64,000 nucleotides of DNA. It comes from Coniferiporia sulphurascens (lineage: Eukaryota; Basidiomycota; Agaricomycetes; Hymenochaetales; Hymenochaetaceae). Position numbers and translations under genes: made by a program. This document shows, one piece after another, positions 23,735-35,059 of this stretch. The notes beneath the pieces are model-generated. The model had not been told where the DNA came from. It was given only the letters and a program-made list of their open reading frames with translations, and ran no database searches. The stretch spans positions 620,001 to 684,000 of the forward strand of contig NBBA01000021.1 of assembly GCA_002794785.1 (NCBI GenBank), given 5' to 3'. Positions within the stretch are counted from its first letter, which is position 1; the number at the start of each line of letters is the position of its first letter.

Positions 23735-25250
23735 GAAATATATATGTAGTGATGTGAGTAATCATCGATCTATCTTGCGCTTTCCACCGTTGATGCCCAT
23801 CAGATTTGGTGATGTTTACGTTTTCCAATGTGATCGGTAAATCTCCGGAGTTGACGAGCAATGAAGAACATTTAACTAGGAGCCGCCCGGAGGGACATAC
23901 GCCCGGTTCTTGCCTTTTCTGAATTGACATTGTTCCGGTATATGTTTCCCGAAGCTTGCCGAAAGCGAGCGGACCTGAAGCACCCGTCGGCCATCAAGGA
24001 GAAATCTGCGTGTTGCCGAAGTTCTTGCAATACATTAGTTTTACCCATCAACTGTATTCTCTGCGATTCTTAAGTGATTGACGGCTCAACAAATTTGACC
24101 GGCCGTGCTCCGAGGCTCCTTCAAGGACAAGCCCATGGTCGCCGCATCTACGCGTAAGTGTCTCTGACTTGTTTTCCGTGATGCGGACAACTTTCAGGCA
24201 CCGTATCATCGCATTGACTTGGACAAGTTCAGTAGAAACCTAGTCACCACCCACGAGTACCCTTCCGGTGTTAGGACCGGCAAGGAGCTTTCGCACGAAT
24301 ATCCATCGCCCACTCTTTATTCTCGTTGGGATAGAGTATAATTCACCTTTCGTCAAGGGTAAATTTTTAAGGGTTAGGCTTCAGGCTTTGAGGGCACATA
24401 ATTAATATCGTGGTTAATTGTGTGTAGTCTATCGAGAGGCGACCAAATATGGACTTCCAACTTCGCAAGGAAGCGCGGTCATCCCACCCCGGGCTGGGTC
24501 AAAATGCCTCGAAGTACTTCACCCCTTCTCGTCCGTACAGGTCGCTAAGATGTGTCAAATTATTATCTCCGTTTCTAGTACGAGCTCTAGCCCTTATCCG
24601 GTTACTGAGAAATGGATGCTTCTCGCGTATCATTCACTTCTGCCAGCTCGGAGGTTATTTTTGTGAACACATATCTGGGGCTGATGAAGACTTGATGCAT
24701 AATGTTTTGAACTAAGAGTCGCCACATGGTTATTTCGCATCGGCAAGGTCTAAAGGTTCATCCGAGAGGGTAAATCAACTCTTGTGCCTCTGACGTCCGA
24801 ATCCGGTAACTTTTAACGAACAGTTTTCGTGCGGATCTTCGGCCAGTGGGCGTCGATCATGAACGCACCGCCCGAGTGGGCCTCGGGGTTCCTGACTGAC
24901 TCTTCCCTCATGAAAAATGAAAAAAAATGCATATCTCTCGTGAACCATGGACATAGGCTCCCACGTGTCCTCATGCGGCTATCATCTAACGACACTAATC
25001 GGGCATATTTTCTTTCGGTATGCAGAAATCCGTGTCATTTTTGTGCCAGCAAGCACTTGACCTTGATCCAGGGATGCAGCCTAGACGCACCAAGGTCCAA
25101 AAGCAGGCTGGCGGACTGCCTTGTATCTGGTCCGGCAGATTTCTTCAAACTTGAACAAACAAGACGATAGAGCATAAATAGGGCGTCCCCGCTCTCTTCA
25201 AACAAACCAGATCTTCACTTCAGCTCCTTGAATTCGATCTTTACTCGACA
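23735..25250. other. Intergenic, no gene recognised
   Basis: About 1.5 kb between the synthase and the small secreted protein. Only short unsupported frames occur. A TATA-like CATAAATA at 25173-25180 lies about 75 bases before the next start codon. Confidence 0.5.
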
Positions 25251-26204
25251 ATGCTCTCCATCATCCTGTCCACTGTTCTCCTCGCTGTCGTCGGTGCTCG
25301 CGCTGAGTCGCACACGGTCTCGTTCACCAACAAGTACGCTGTATCGACAAGTTGTAGTGTCCACCTCCTCTAACTGCCTATATCACACAGCTGTGGTTTC
25401 GGCACGGTAAATCCTAAGGACCGTGGGCGGGGTCATTCGTCGCTCACAGAAGCTAATTTTTCAGCCGACTCTCATTCAAGGGGCAAACACTCTGTCTACC
25501 GGTGGAACTGTGACTTTTAACGGTCCCCTCACTGCCGCTATAGCGTAAGCACCGAGCACGAAACGGAGTAAAAATGTTAATCTTACCATTTATAAACAGC
25601 TATCTCCAGACAGGTAGGATCATAGTTTTTATCGCGGAACATCCGCATATCACTTTTTGATTTTTTCTCACTAACATCGCCTTCGTGTAATTTAAAGGCT
25701 CATGTGGCTTCAACGGCGAAGGCTGCACCCTTATCGAGACAACGCTGCAGAACCCGACTTCTCCGGGCTCCGGATCCAGCACCGACATCTCCCTAATTTC
25801 TCCGTATGTTTATAATCAGTTTGGATTTCTTCAGCATGATGCTAACCCGATCGGAACCAGTCACGCATTCTCCGTGACCAGTGGATTTGGGTAAATTATA
25901 CATGAATACGTTATTTTCTTGACCTATTTCTCATACTTTTTCAAGCTACTACAATGGCTGCGATGGAGCTGGCGCCGACTGTTCGTATATCTTTCAGCCT
26001 TAAGTAAAGCTGATACTCATACATTTACTTTGATCACAGGCACCAGCGCCGATTGCAGCACAGCTTTCCACAGCTCTGGTGACACTCAAGTCCAGGTCGC
26101 CTGCCAGGCGGACAATGTAAGCTAGTCATTTGGCTATTTAGCGCATCGAACTGTATGCTTACATAGTTTTGTAGGTCAACCTTGCGATCACGTTCTGCGA
26201 CTAA
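25251..26204 (+). CDS. Small secreted cysteine-rich protein, glycopeptide/thaumatin-like
   Basis: Predicted secreted protein of about 150 residues. The start ATG at 25251 gives a signal peptide (MLSIILSTVLLAVVGARA) followed by ESHTVSFTNKCGFGTPTLIQ. Further exons read LSTGGTVTFNGPLTAAIA, YLQTGSCGFNGEGCTLIETT, HAFSVTSGF, YYNGCDGAGADCTSADCSTA and finally VNLAITFCD at the stop 26202-26204. At least six short introns are needed; one donor (GTTCGT) is weak. The CGFGTP and GYYNGCDGAGADC patterns recur in basidiomycete proteins annotated as glycopeptide or hypersensitive-response-inducing-like, with a distant thaumatin-like look. Eight or more cysteines suggest disulfide bonds outside the cell. The function is not established. 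Confidence 0.75.
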
Positions 26205-27139
26205 AGTTAGCAAACGGACTAAAGGACCGTTAAATATTTTTGTAACTGCGGCGTATTTTCAAGGGTTTTGGGTGGTATTGGTAGTGTCCTTTCTTGGTCG
26301 TGCTGAATGTTCTTAATATCATTTTTTTTGGGTTCATATGTTGCTTGTCGTCAACGATTGAGTCTCGAGCGTAAGAGGGATTATAAAATTCCGTGAACTT
26401 AAGAGTGGGGAAAACTTTGAGAAAAATATAAATTGTCGGAGAAATACTTGGTCTAAAAAATGAAGCGTTCAGCACGTACACCCATCGATGACTGCTGCTG
26501 CGGCTTTTTCTCATTTTCTTCAGTTTTCTGGAACAGGCTATATATAGAATGCATGTCATCAACATTTTCCTTACTATAGTGATTACCGCTTTCTCTCATC
26601 TTATTATCCTTGTCTCCGCTCAAGGCCCTTCTCGTAAATGCCGCTGTCTCCGCTACATGCTTGTGCAAAATCTGCAGATGTAACTGGCGCGGAAATGCAC
26701 GCTCGTGGCTTTTGGTATACTGACGGACCGGAAAGCGAACCTTGGAGTCCACATTGACCCCTTGATGGGTTATTTACAGTACATGTTCATTTTTATAAGC
26801 CATCCGTGATCTCTCAGGTCATCGAAAGAGGCTGTCGCAGTGATGAAGCTTGTTCAACCGAAGTGGTGCTCGCTATCGGCTTAGCCAATATTCAACTCAT
26901 GAACGACGTCTATAGGTGCGCATGCGCTCACTCCGGAATTTCCAACGTCTGTCGTACATCGATGCGACAAGCGTGTGATTTCATATTTGTAATTCATTGA
27001 AGTCCTGGCAAACACATAGAACAGTATTCTTTAACAGTATTATCTAACTCCCGCCGACGTGTACATTCACTTCACGCTACAAGAATAAGGTCCCACAAAT
27101 ACCCCTTAATATCTGCATTTGCCTCCCTCGAGCGGGGCC
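26205..27139. other. Downstream flank of sedolisin A, start of duplicated unit
   Basis: From about 26500 the sequence resembles 30620-31480 and, from about 26775, also 37850-38225. It is the 3' flank of a repeated protease unit. No intact gene is seen. Confidence 0.6.
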
Positions 27140-29078
27140 TTAACTCGCGAATCCCATTGCGACAGTTAAAAGACTTTCGAAGTTCGGTGTCCCTAATCCG
27201 GTCACCGGGTCCCAGCCCTGAATTGCGGGAAAGCCATCCTTATCGCATCCGGGGTTGTCACCTACAGTAGACCAGATTATAAGTGCTGGTCTGTACGAGA
27301 ATAGATTGAGATATACACACCACTCGTGATGTCGTTCAACGCTGCTGACCCCTCCTGGGAGTAGAGGAGTGGGTTTAGGAATCCAAGGGGAGATTTCCCG
27401 GCGGCGATCAGTTGATCGTTAATGAGAGAGATGACGCTCGCAAAGATAGGGCTCGAACAACTCGTGCCGTGTACGAGCTCGAACACGCCGTTGAAAGCAG
27501 TTTCAACATTCGTTCCCTGCGCAGACACATCGGGGAAGCCGCGACCGGTGGCATTAAATAACCCGCTGTATTCAGAGCCGAGAGCATCCAGGTAGGAGTC
27601 TACTGCAGACGCCTGGTAGGAAGGAATAGGAAAGTAGTTAGAGAAGCCTCCGGAGGACAAACCGGCCGCAGTTTCGGGGATCCCGGATGTTGCGCCCACG
27701 ACTGTTACGTATGGGCAACCCGACGGGAACGTCGGAACAAATGTGTCGCACGAATTATCCGATATTCCAGCGACGCCTCCGTCACCAGAAGAGAAAAGGA
27801 TGGACGTCCCACGGGAGCCAAGTTGCATATATACATTGCAAAGTTGACTGCCTTTTCGATAAGTACGGGTTGAATAGCAGAAGAAAGAATAAGAAATTAC
27901 CCACTTCGCCAACGCGGGAGTTATATTGTCTTCGTTGAAGTTATACGATGTTGTCACGACATTCGGTGGATTGCTTTCGCCTAACAAGAAGTTGGCGGTA
28001 TCTAAGAATCCACCAATTCCGTCGAAGTACGGAGGGCCCACGGAGATAAATGTTGTGGGCACTCCACTAGCTAAACCAACTGTGTACTGAGTGTCAAGGT
28101 TTGCCTCGAGACCGGTCTGTCCGGGGCCTTGTGGATTTGAGCCGCCATCAAGTGTCTGTAGTGAGAATGACGTATTCGGGGAGAGATCGGGTCGCATGTT
28201 ACTCAAGAATAGCTGCAAGTCTGCTATGCTGGCAAACTCGTCGTTGTATCCAGTCACACCAAGCATGTTCGAATCTTGAGTCGCTGACGTGTTGGGGATA
28301 GTATAGATTTCTTGAAGACAGGTGGGCGTGATGTTAGAGTTGCAAGCAGATTCCAAGCCAGCATGTGCAGTATCGTTCTGCTCCGTAGAAACCGATTTCG
28401 AAACAACCTGAAGATTTGAGGGGGGATCTACAAACCTATTGAGGAGTCAGCATCGTTAGTGGGCTCCCAATAGAAAAAGTACAAACGTAATTGTCGGGTG
28501 GACAAGGTCAAGATGACCCTGCAGCTCGCTGGGAATCGAGTACACGAGGGTGTTCACACTTTCTTTTCCTGTCTTATCGTGTTTGTACACAGAGAACTGG
28601 GTATTAAACATCTCGTTTGCTTTGCTAACCGGGACGGAGAAACTGAGCCAGTCCCCAGCTGGGGAAATCGACTTTGCTTTGATCCCGTACGAGTCGAAAA
28701 ACGAATTCACTTTTGACACCGACTCTTGACTAGGTTTAACGAACCCTTCCACCCGCAGAAAAAGATTTTCAGTCCATTGTACTAATGGCCGAACGCTTAA
28801 ATTGGATGGCCCACCTCTTCCTTGGTGAGATGTTTGCCGTAGCGAGCGCTTCTAGGCGTGCTGACTGCATACAGGGCATTCTCGAGGCCTTTCATGTCGC
28901 TATTGACGAGCGCAATGCGTAGGTTAAGCTGTCGGCCACCGGGCGCGTCACCAATTCTAGTGAAACCAGCCTGGACGCTCTTGCGCTGCTCGTGTACAAC
29001 CAGGTCACGGAACACCGGGTTTGCAGAGACTGCAGCGACGAGAGACACGAAGACAAGGAGCTTAAACTTGTAGAGCAT
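27140..29078 (-). CDS. Sedolisin (S53) serine-carboxyl protease, tripeptidyl-peptidase type, copy A
   Basis: Secreted acid protease cutting proteins or releasing tripeptides at low pH, made as a pre-pro-enzyme of about 560 residues. The start at 29078 gives the signal peptide MLYKFKLLVFVSLVAAVSA. The pro-domain holds LNLRIALVNSDMKGLENALY and RYGKHLTKEE, then FVKPSQESVSKVN and LSFSVPVSKANEMFNTQF. Catalytic motifs are Glu and Asp in GLEANLDTQYTVGLASG, the oxyanion Asp in FSSGDGGVAG and the nucleophile Ser in HGTSCSSP. The calcium-site region is LNDITSG plus GWDPVTGLGTPNF. Five exons follow the plan of copy D, ending at 27140. One 57-base intron has no in-frame stop. Intact; nearest relatives are copies B and C. 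Confidence 0.93.
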
Positions 29079-29151
29079 ATCGGGTGAGCTACGAAGGGCT
29101 TCTAGTTTTCTGAGGCCGGAGAACTGGAGTCTTGGGGTGTTGGACGTTCAG

Positions 29152-29158
29152 CTTTATA
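29152..29158 (-). promoter_or_regulatory. TATA box of sedolisin A
   Basis: TATAAAG on the minus strand, 74 bases before the ATG. The same element stands about 75-80 bases upstream in all four sedolisin genes, which argues that it is functional. Confidence 0.6.
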
Positions 29159-30417
29159 CACGGAAATGTTGGATCGCCATCTCTTCTCGAGGGGGTCATT
29201 ACGCAACGAGGTGACTTCGAAACTCTAGACGTCGCGGGATGCCCTGACCGTATGATCACAAATCAAAGATACTAGGGCCAAGCAAGGAAATTATAGTGCA
29301 AGTAGGGCGTTTCGTCGAAGGAGACACAGGTGGTGGTAGCAGTTCCATTGATACATGTCATAGGTCACGTATGTGAACTCTCAAATCAGGATACTTCATT
29401 CAAGAGGCGTGAGTGCACACGTAGATCGAGGACCACAATTGAGAGTCGACACTGCAGTTATTCCCGACGTCGACAGCGTCGTTCAAGAGTGCTAAAAAAT
29501 TCTGGTGCAGCCTGTTTCGGGCTCGCCATTTTCCGTTCGTGGAAATAAAGGGTAAAGCATATTGGAATCAACCTTCACCGAGAAGTGGAGGCGAACAACC
29601 TAGGGTTTCTAAGAGTCAAGAAATGATGACCTTGTGGTTTAGAGTTGGAAAAGACGTTGACAATAGGCGCAAAGTGGCCAAAACGCGGATATTAGAAGAG
29701 GACACAATAAGCAAGGGCAACATGTGCACACATTCACCCTACATGGGGCTCGTCGCATTTTTCGTTTGGTTAACATATTGGTCCGGAATTGTTGAGTGTG
29801 ACATGGTGAGATGTCGAAGCTGAAACTGATGTTCTGGGGTTGCCAGTGGTGACTGGGCGTGCCGTTGTCCGTGGCACCTGCCTAACATTTATACATAGCC
29901 CGAGGGATCCCGTAAGTCGTTTCAAGGCGCTGGATGTCCTGTGCTCAATCAGTGCAAGATATTTCTCTTCCTCACGGTACAGAAAAACAGGCCGAAGTAG
30001 AAGATCATCGTTAGGATTCTAATTTTCTCGGTCTTCACTGACCGTGTCACGTAGTATAACTGTAATCTTTTACGTGGCTATTAATACTCCACAGTGCTTT
30101 CCCGAATGGTAGTCTTTTTTCGCACGGGAGTTAAGCATGAAGACGAAAAATAATCCGGCCTGTGCCGCGGGTTCTTTAAATCATCATCATAGTTTTGCAC
30201 TTGGGGATGTACTGTAGTACTGTACGTATTTGTTTTTCCTTCACTGAGGAAGGAATTTGCTTCGGAGCCAAAACAGATCAGCGCCATCATCAAATTGTGA
30301 TGTTAGTCAGTCGCGCCACAACCGTGATCCTAACCAACTTTCTCGTCTTTTCTTCTATGCAAAATTTTTTCGTGTCCTACCTCACTGCTTGGGAGACATA
30401 GAAGGGAGGAAGACTGA
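29159..30417. other. Spacer between sedolisin A and mannosyltransferase fragment
   Basis: About 1.26 kb collinear with 40266-41524 upstream of the intact mannosyltransferase. No gene of its own is recognised. Confidence 0.55.
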
Positions 30418-30616
30418 TCATAAAAGTGCCCTTCATGGGCCCAACCCCAATATCCTCAAGGAAATCTGTTTACCTCATCTTTGTTCCAGGCTTTTCGCCA
30501 CGGTCGACATCATCGTAGTTGCTTCATCTCACCTTATATTCAGTGCAGGACTATGGAACTCGACGGGAGCGTTTGTGAGATACCACATGAGCATGACGCC
30601 CGCGTTCCAAATGCAT
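30418..30616 (+). pseudogene. Truncated duplicate of the GT15-like mannosyltransferase gene
   Basis: Matches exon 1 of the intact gene at 41525-42821. Shared peptide segments are VASSHLIFSAGLWNSTGAF and VRYHMSMTPAFQM. The start codon is lost (GATCATAAAAG where the intact gene has GATGTTCGTAAAAG), an indel shifts the early part, and similarity stops near 30614, where unit B sequence begins. No catalytic part is present. It is a passenger of the sedolisin tandem duplication. Confidence 0.85.
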
Positions 30617-31485
30617 AGTGGGCAGCTTTTCCTCCTGCTTCTTCAGCATTTCGAAACGAGCTGTATTTAGAGTGCACTCAGGCTGCCATGTCCTCAACGT
30701 TGTCTTTACCATAATGATTGCCACTTTCTCTTAGTATCTTCCCACTCCTGTCTCCGTTCACGGCCCTTCTCGTAAATGCCGCTGTCCTCGCTACCTGCTT
30801 GTGCAGAATTTGCGAATGTGCAATGTAACTGGCGCGAATGTGCACGCTCGTGGTTTTTGGCGTGCTGACGGTCTGGGAAACGAGCCTTCAAGTTGGTTAT
30901 TGGGGGGCGAAGCCCTCTAGTTATCCGGTTAGGGGCTTTCAAAAAGCTAGCTTAGTCAGCAGTAGCTTGATGCTGTGCGGCCCCCCCCCCGTGAGAACAT
31001 GCTCTTACCCCTCAAGCGAGCCTTAATAGAAAGCCGTCCCTTGCTCAACTAGGATTAAGACGTGCACATAGCTTCGCCTCTCCACTCTATGTGGGCTCCC
31101 CACATATATTAACATAGTTTTACAATACATGTCCATATATAAGCCATCCGTGATATCTTAGGTCATCGAAAGGAACGGCCGCGATGATAAAGCTTATTCA
31201 GCTGAAGCGGTGCTCGTTATCGGTGGAGCCAATCCGCAACTCATGAACGACGTCTATCATAGGTGCGCATGCGTTCACTCTGGAATTTCCAACGTCTGTC
31301 GTACATCGATTCCATAAGCACGTGATTTCATATTTGTGATGCATTAAAGTCCTGGCCAACACATGGAACAGTATTCTTTAACAGTATTATCTAACTCCCG
31401 CCGACATGTATATTCACTTCACGCTACAAGAATAAGATTCTACAAATGCCCCTTAATATCTGTGTTTGCCCTTTTCAAGCGCCCC
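30617..31485. other. Downstream flank of sedolisin B
   Basis: Collinear with 26500-27140 next to copy A. It includes a C10 run at about 30981-30990. No gene is seen. Confidence 0.55.
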
Positions 31486-33437
31486 TTAATTCGCGAAGTC
31501 CATGGCGACTTTCAAAAGGCTTTCGAAGTTCGGTGTCCCTAATCCGGTCACCGGGTCCCAGCCCTGGGTTGCGGGAAAGCCATCCGTACCACATCCGGGG
31601 TTGTCACCTACAGTAAACCAGATTATAAGTGCTGGTCTGTACAATGATATATTAAGATATACACACCACTCGTGATGTCGTTCAGCGCTGCTGACCCCTC
31701 CTGGGAGTAGATGAGTGGGTTTAGGAATCCAAGGGGAGAATTCCCGGCGCCGATCAATTGATCGTTAATGAGAGAGATGACGCTCGCAAAGATAGGGCTC
31801 GAGCAACTCGTGCCCTGTACGGGCTCGAACCCGCCGTTGATAGCAATTTCAACGTTCATACCCTGCGCAGACACATCGGGGAAGCTGCGACCGGTGGCAT
31901 TAAATAACCCGCTGTATTCAGAGCCGAGAGCATCTAGGTAGGAGCCTACTGCAGATGCCTGGTAGGAAGGAATAGGAAAGTAGTTAGAGAAGCCTCCGGA
32001 GGACAAACCGGCCGCAGTTTCGGGGACCCCGGACGTTGCGCCCACGACTGTGATATATGGGCAACCCGACGGGAACGTCGGAACAAATGTGCTGCACGAG
32101 TCATCCCGTATGCCAGCAACGCCACTGTCACCAGAAGAGAAAAGGACGGAAGTTCCACGGGAGCCGAGTCGCATATACACATTGCAAAGTTGACTGTATT
32201 TCGATAAATACGGATTAAATAGCAGGAGAAAGAATAAGGAATTACCCACCTCGCTAACGCAGGAGATATATCGTCTTCGTTAAAGTTATATGACGTTGTC
32301 ACGACATTCGGTGGATCGCTTTCGCTCAGCAAGAAATTGGCGGTATCTAAGAATCCGCCAACTCCGTCGAAGTATGGAGAGCCTACGGAGATAAATGTTG
32401 TGGGCACTCCGCTAGCTAAACCAACTGTGTACTGAATGTCAAGGTTTGCCTCGAGTCCGGCTTGTCCGGGGCCTTGTGGATTTGAGCCGCCATTAAGTGT
32501 CTGTAGTGCGAATGACGTCGCCGAGGAGAGATCGGGTCGCATGTTACTTAAGAATAGCTGCAAATCTGCTATGCTGGCAAATTCGCCGTTGTATCCCGCC
32601 ACACCAAGCGTGTTCGATTCTTGAGCCGCCGACATGCTGGGAATGCTATAGAGTTCTTGAAGACAGGCGGGTGTGATACTAGAGTCGCAAACAGATTCCA
32701 GGCCAGTATGTGCAGTATCGTTCCGTTTCGCAGAAGCTGGTTTCAAGAGTGAAGATGAAGAAACAACCCGAGGATCAGTGAAGGGATCTTCAAACCTGTC
32801 AAAGATTCAGTATCGAAAGTTAGCCCCCAATCGACAAGCCATGCACGTAATTGTCGGGTGGACAAGGTTAAGATGACCCTGCAGCTCGCTCGGAATCGAG
32901 TACACGAGGGTGTTCACACTTTCCTTTCCTGTCTTATCGTGTTTGCACACGGAGAACTGGGTATTGAACATCTCGTTTGCCTTGCTAACCGGGACGGAGA
33001 AACTGAGCCAGTCCCCAGCTGGAGAAATAGACTCCGCTTTAATCCCGTACGAGTCGAGGAACAAATTCACTTTTGACACCGATTCTTGACTAGGTTTAAC
33101 GAACCCTTCCACCTGCAGAAAAAGAATTTCAGTTTGTTGTACTAATAGTGAAATCCTTGATTGGATGACTGACCTCCTCCTTGGTGAGGTGCTTGCCGTA
33201 GCGAGCGCTTCTAGGTGTGCTGACCGCATAGAGAGCATTCTCGAGGCCCTTCATGTCACTATTGACGAGCGCGATGCGTAGATTGAGCTGCTGGTCACCA
33301 GGTGCATTGGCAACCTTTGTGAAACCGATCGGGACGGTCTTGTGCTGCTCGTGTACAACTAGGTCACGGAACACCGGGTTTGCAGAGACTGCAGCGATGA
33401 AAGACGCAAAAACGAGGAACTTGAACTTGAAGAGCAT
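31486..33437 (-). CDS. Sedolisin (S53) protease, copy B
   Basis: Secreted acid protease of the same family and exon plan as copy A. The signal peptide MLFKFKFLVFASFIAAVSA starts at 33437, and the pro-domain has RIALVNSDMKGLENALYAVS and FVKPSQESVSKVN. Catalytic motifs are GLEANLDIQYTVGLASG (Glu, Asp), FSSGDSGVAG (oxyanion Asp; Ser where copies A, C and D have Gly) and QGTSCSSP (nucleophile Ser). The C-terminal GWDPVTGLGTPNFESLL is followed by the stop at 31486. The intron before QLCNVYM is 56 bases, so retaining it would shift frame, unlike in A and C. It also differs from A and C by scattered substitutions and appears functional. Confidence 0.92.
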
Positions 33438-33511
33438 AGCGGATGAGCTGCGAGAGGCTTTTAGTTTTCCTGAGGATGGAGAACTGGAGTAGTGAGGTGT
33501 TGGGCATTCGG

Positions 33512-33518
33512 CTTTATA
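33512..33518 (-). promoter_or_regulatory. TATA box of sedolisin B
   Basis: TATAAAG on the minus strand, 75 bases before the ATG, conserved with the other copies. Confidence 0.6.
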
Positions 33519-34424
33519 CGCGGAGACTCTGAATCGCTATTCCTTCTCGAGGGAGTCACCATGCGACGTGTCGACTTCGAAACCTTGGATGTTGCGGGAT
33601 GACTTGATTGCATGATTACAGACCAAAGATACTAGAGTCAAGCGAGGAAAGTACAAGGCAAGTCAGCGGCCTTTCTCCGAGGGAGACATAAGGGTCGATA
33701 GCAGTTCCATTGATACGTGTCATGGGTCACGTATGCGAACCTCTCAAATGAGGATATTTCATCTAAGCGGCGTGAGTCCGCATGCAAATCAAGAATTACA
33801 AGCGAGAAGCGGCAGTTATTGCAGACGTTGATAGCATCGATCAAGAGCGCCAAAAAATCATGGCACAGATTGGTTCGGGCTCGCTGTTCTCCGTTCGTGC
33901 CAATAAAAGGTGGTACAGGTGTACCGTACAGGCGTTAATCTTTACCTAGAAGTAGCGGAGAACGGTCTAGGGCTTCCGAGAATCATGCAAGAAATGACAT
34001 CCTTGTGGTCTAGAGCTGCAGTAGAATAGAAGTTAACACTAAGGTGAGCACACAAAGTCAAGAGCAGTACATACACAAACTCACCTTATGGAACTCGTCA
34101 TATTCTAGTTTGGTTGACATACTGATCTGAGGTCGTTGGGCATGGCATAGTGAACCAGACGTCGGGTCGGGCGGGGATGTCGAAGCTACTAGTAGGACTG
34201 ATGGGCTGATGTCAGTGACTGGTTGAGCGGTTTCCGAAGCATGCTACACAGCCCAAGGGATCCCGTAAGTTGTTCCGAGGCTTTGTATGTCTCGCGCTCA
34301 ATTGGTGCATGGACACCGAGCACAGGTCGAAGTAGGCGTCAACGTTGGGATTCCAATTTCTCGGCCTTCATCGGGAATGTCACGTGACACAATATTTTAT
34401 AGTGTGGATATGAGTACTATCGTA
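33519..34424. other. Upstream spacer of sedolisin B
   Basis: About 0.9 kb collinear with the spacers of units A and C. No gene is seen. It ends at the insertion site of the element at 34425. Confidence 0.5.
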
Positions 34425-35057
34425 TGACCACTCTTACGAACTCTTAGTATTTTGACTCTACGACACTCAAAATTTGACAGATTCTTTTTTACCTTTACCA
34501 GATGGCTGTCTTCATATTTTTCTATGTCTGTGACCTTCTTTGGTATATGTTTATAAGCATAATCTCTCGGAATGAACGTGCCCCCTCGCCTAGGTACAAA
34601 CTTTTGTCACAGACTATCTCCCCTATTTTCACACTCCACCTGATAAGCGATTACGATGGTGTTGAGCCTCTTACTTAGAAATTGTGATTGGAACCCAAAA
34701 ACAGACAGTGCACTAGATACATTTTGTCACCCTTTTGTCACGCTTTCAGATTGTATGCAGTTTTTCTCTGCACCACAAAATGTTTCTCACTCAGGAACAG
34801 CTGAGTAACCTACCTTAGCTTATATACTGATTAATACACACATTATGCAAGCCAGAAGTCCCAAGAAGCTTCTACTCACTTGGAAGAACAGTATTTTGGC
34901 AATAGCTCCAAAATAAATCACTTGTTCAAGAAAAATGCGACACATACATTGTTAAATGCTCATTTTGATTGTATTTGAGCATTGACAGGACTTGTTCAGT
35001 TGTGTGGAAGCTCACAACGAAAATATTGCAAGGGAGGTCTTTTTGTAAGAGTGGTCA
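34425..35057. mobile_element. MITE-like element with TA target duplication
   Basis: A 633-bp element with 13-bp terminal inverted repeats (TGACCACTCTTAC ... GTAAGAGTGGTCA), flanked by TA at 34423-34424 and 35058-35059, as for Tc1/mariner-type insertions. It has no transposase frame, so it is non-autonomous. It interrupts unit B at a point where units A and C continue. Confidence 0.75.
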
Positions 35058-35059
35058 TA

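Larger units (their letters stand above)
26500..30620. repeat. Duplicated unit A (sedolisin plus mannosyltransferase 5' end)
   Basis: About 4.1 kb comprising a 3' flank, sedolisin A, its promoter, a 1.3-kb spacer and a mannosyltransferase gene fragment. The order and spacing match unit C (about 37795-41715). Borders are estimated by eye from where similarity fades. Confidence 0.65.
30617..34424. repeat. Duplicated unit B (sedolisin, interrupted by transposons)
   Basis: Second copy of the protease unit. Similarity to units A and C runs from the 3' flank through sedolisin B and about 1 kb of its upstream spacer, then stops at 34424, where a terminal-inverted-repeat element is inserted. The expected mannosyltransferase fragment is absent. 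Confidence 0.6.

Noticed and set aside
29330..29823. Open frames in the spacer upstream of sedolisin A
   Set aside because: The same spacer in units B and C does not preserve these frames, so they are not under coding constraint.
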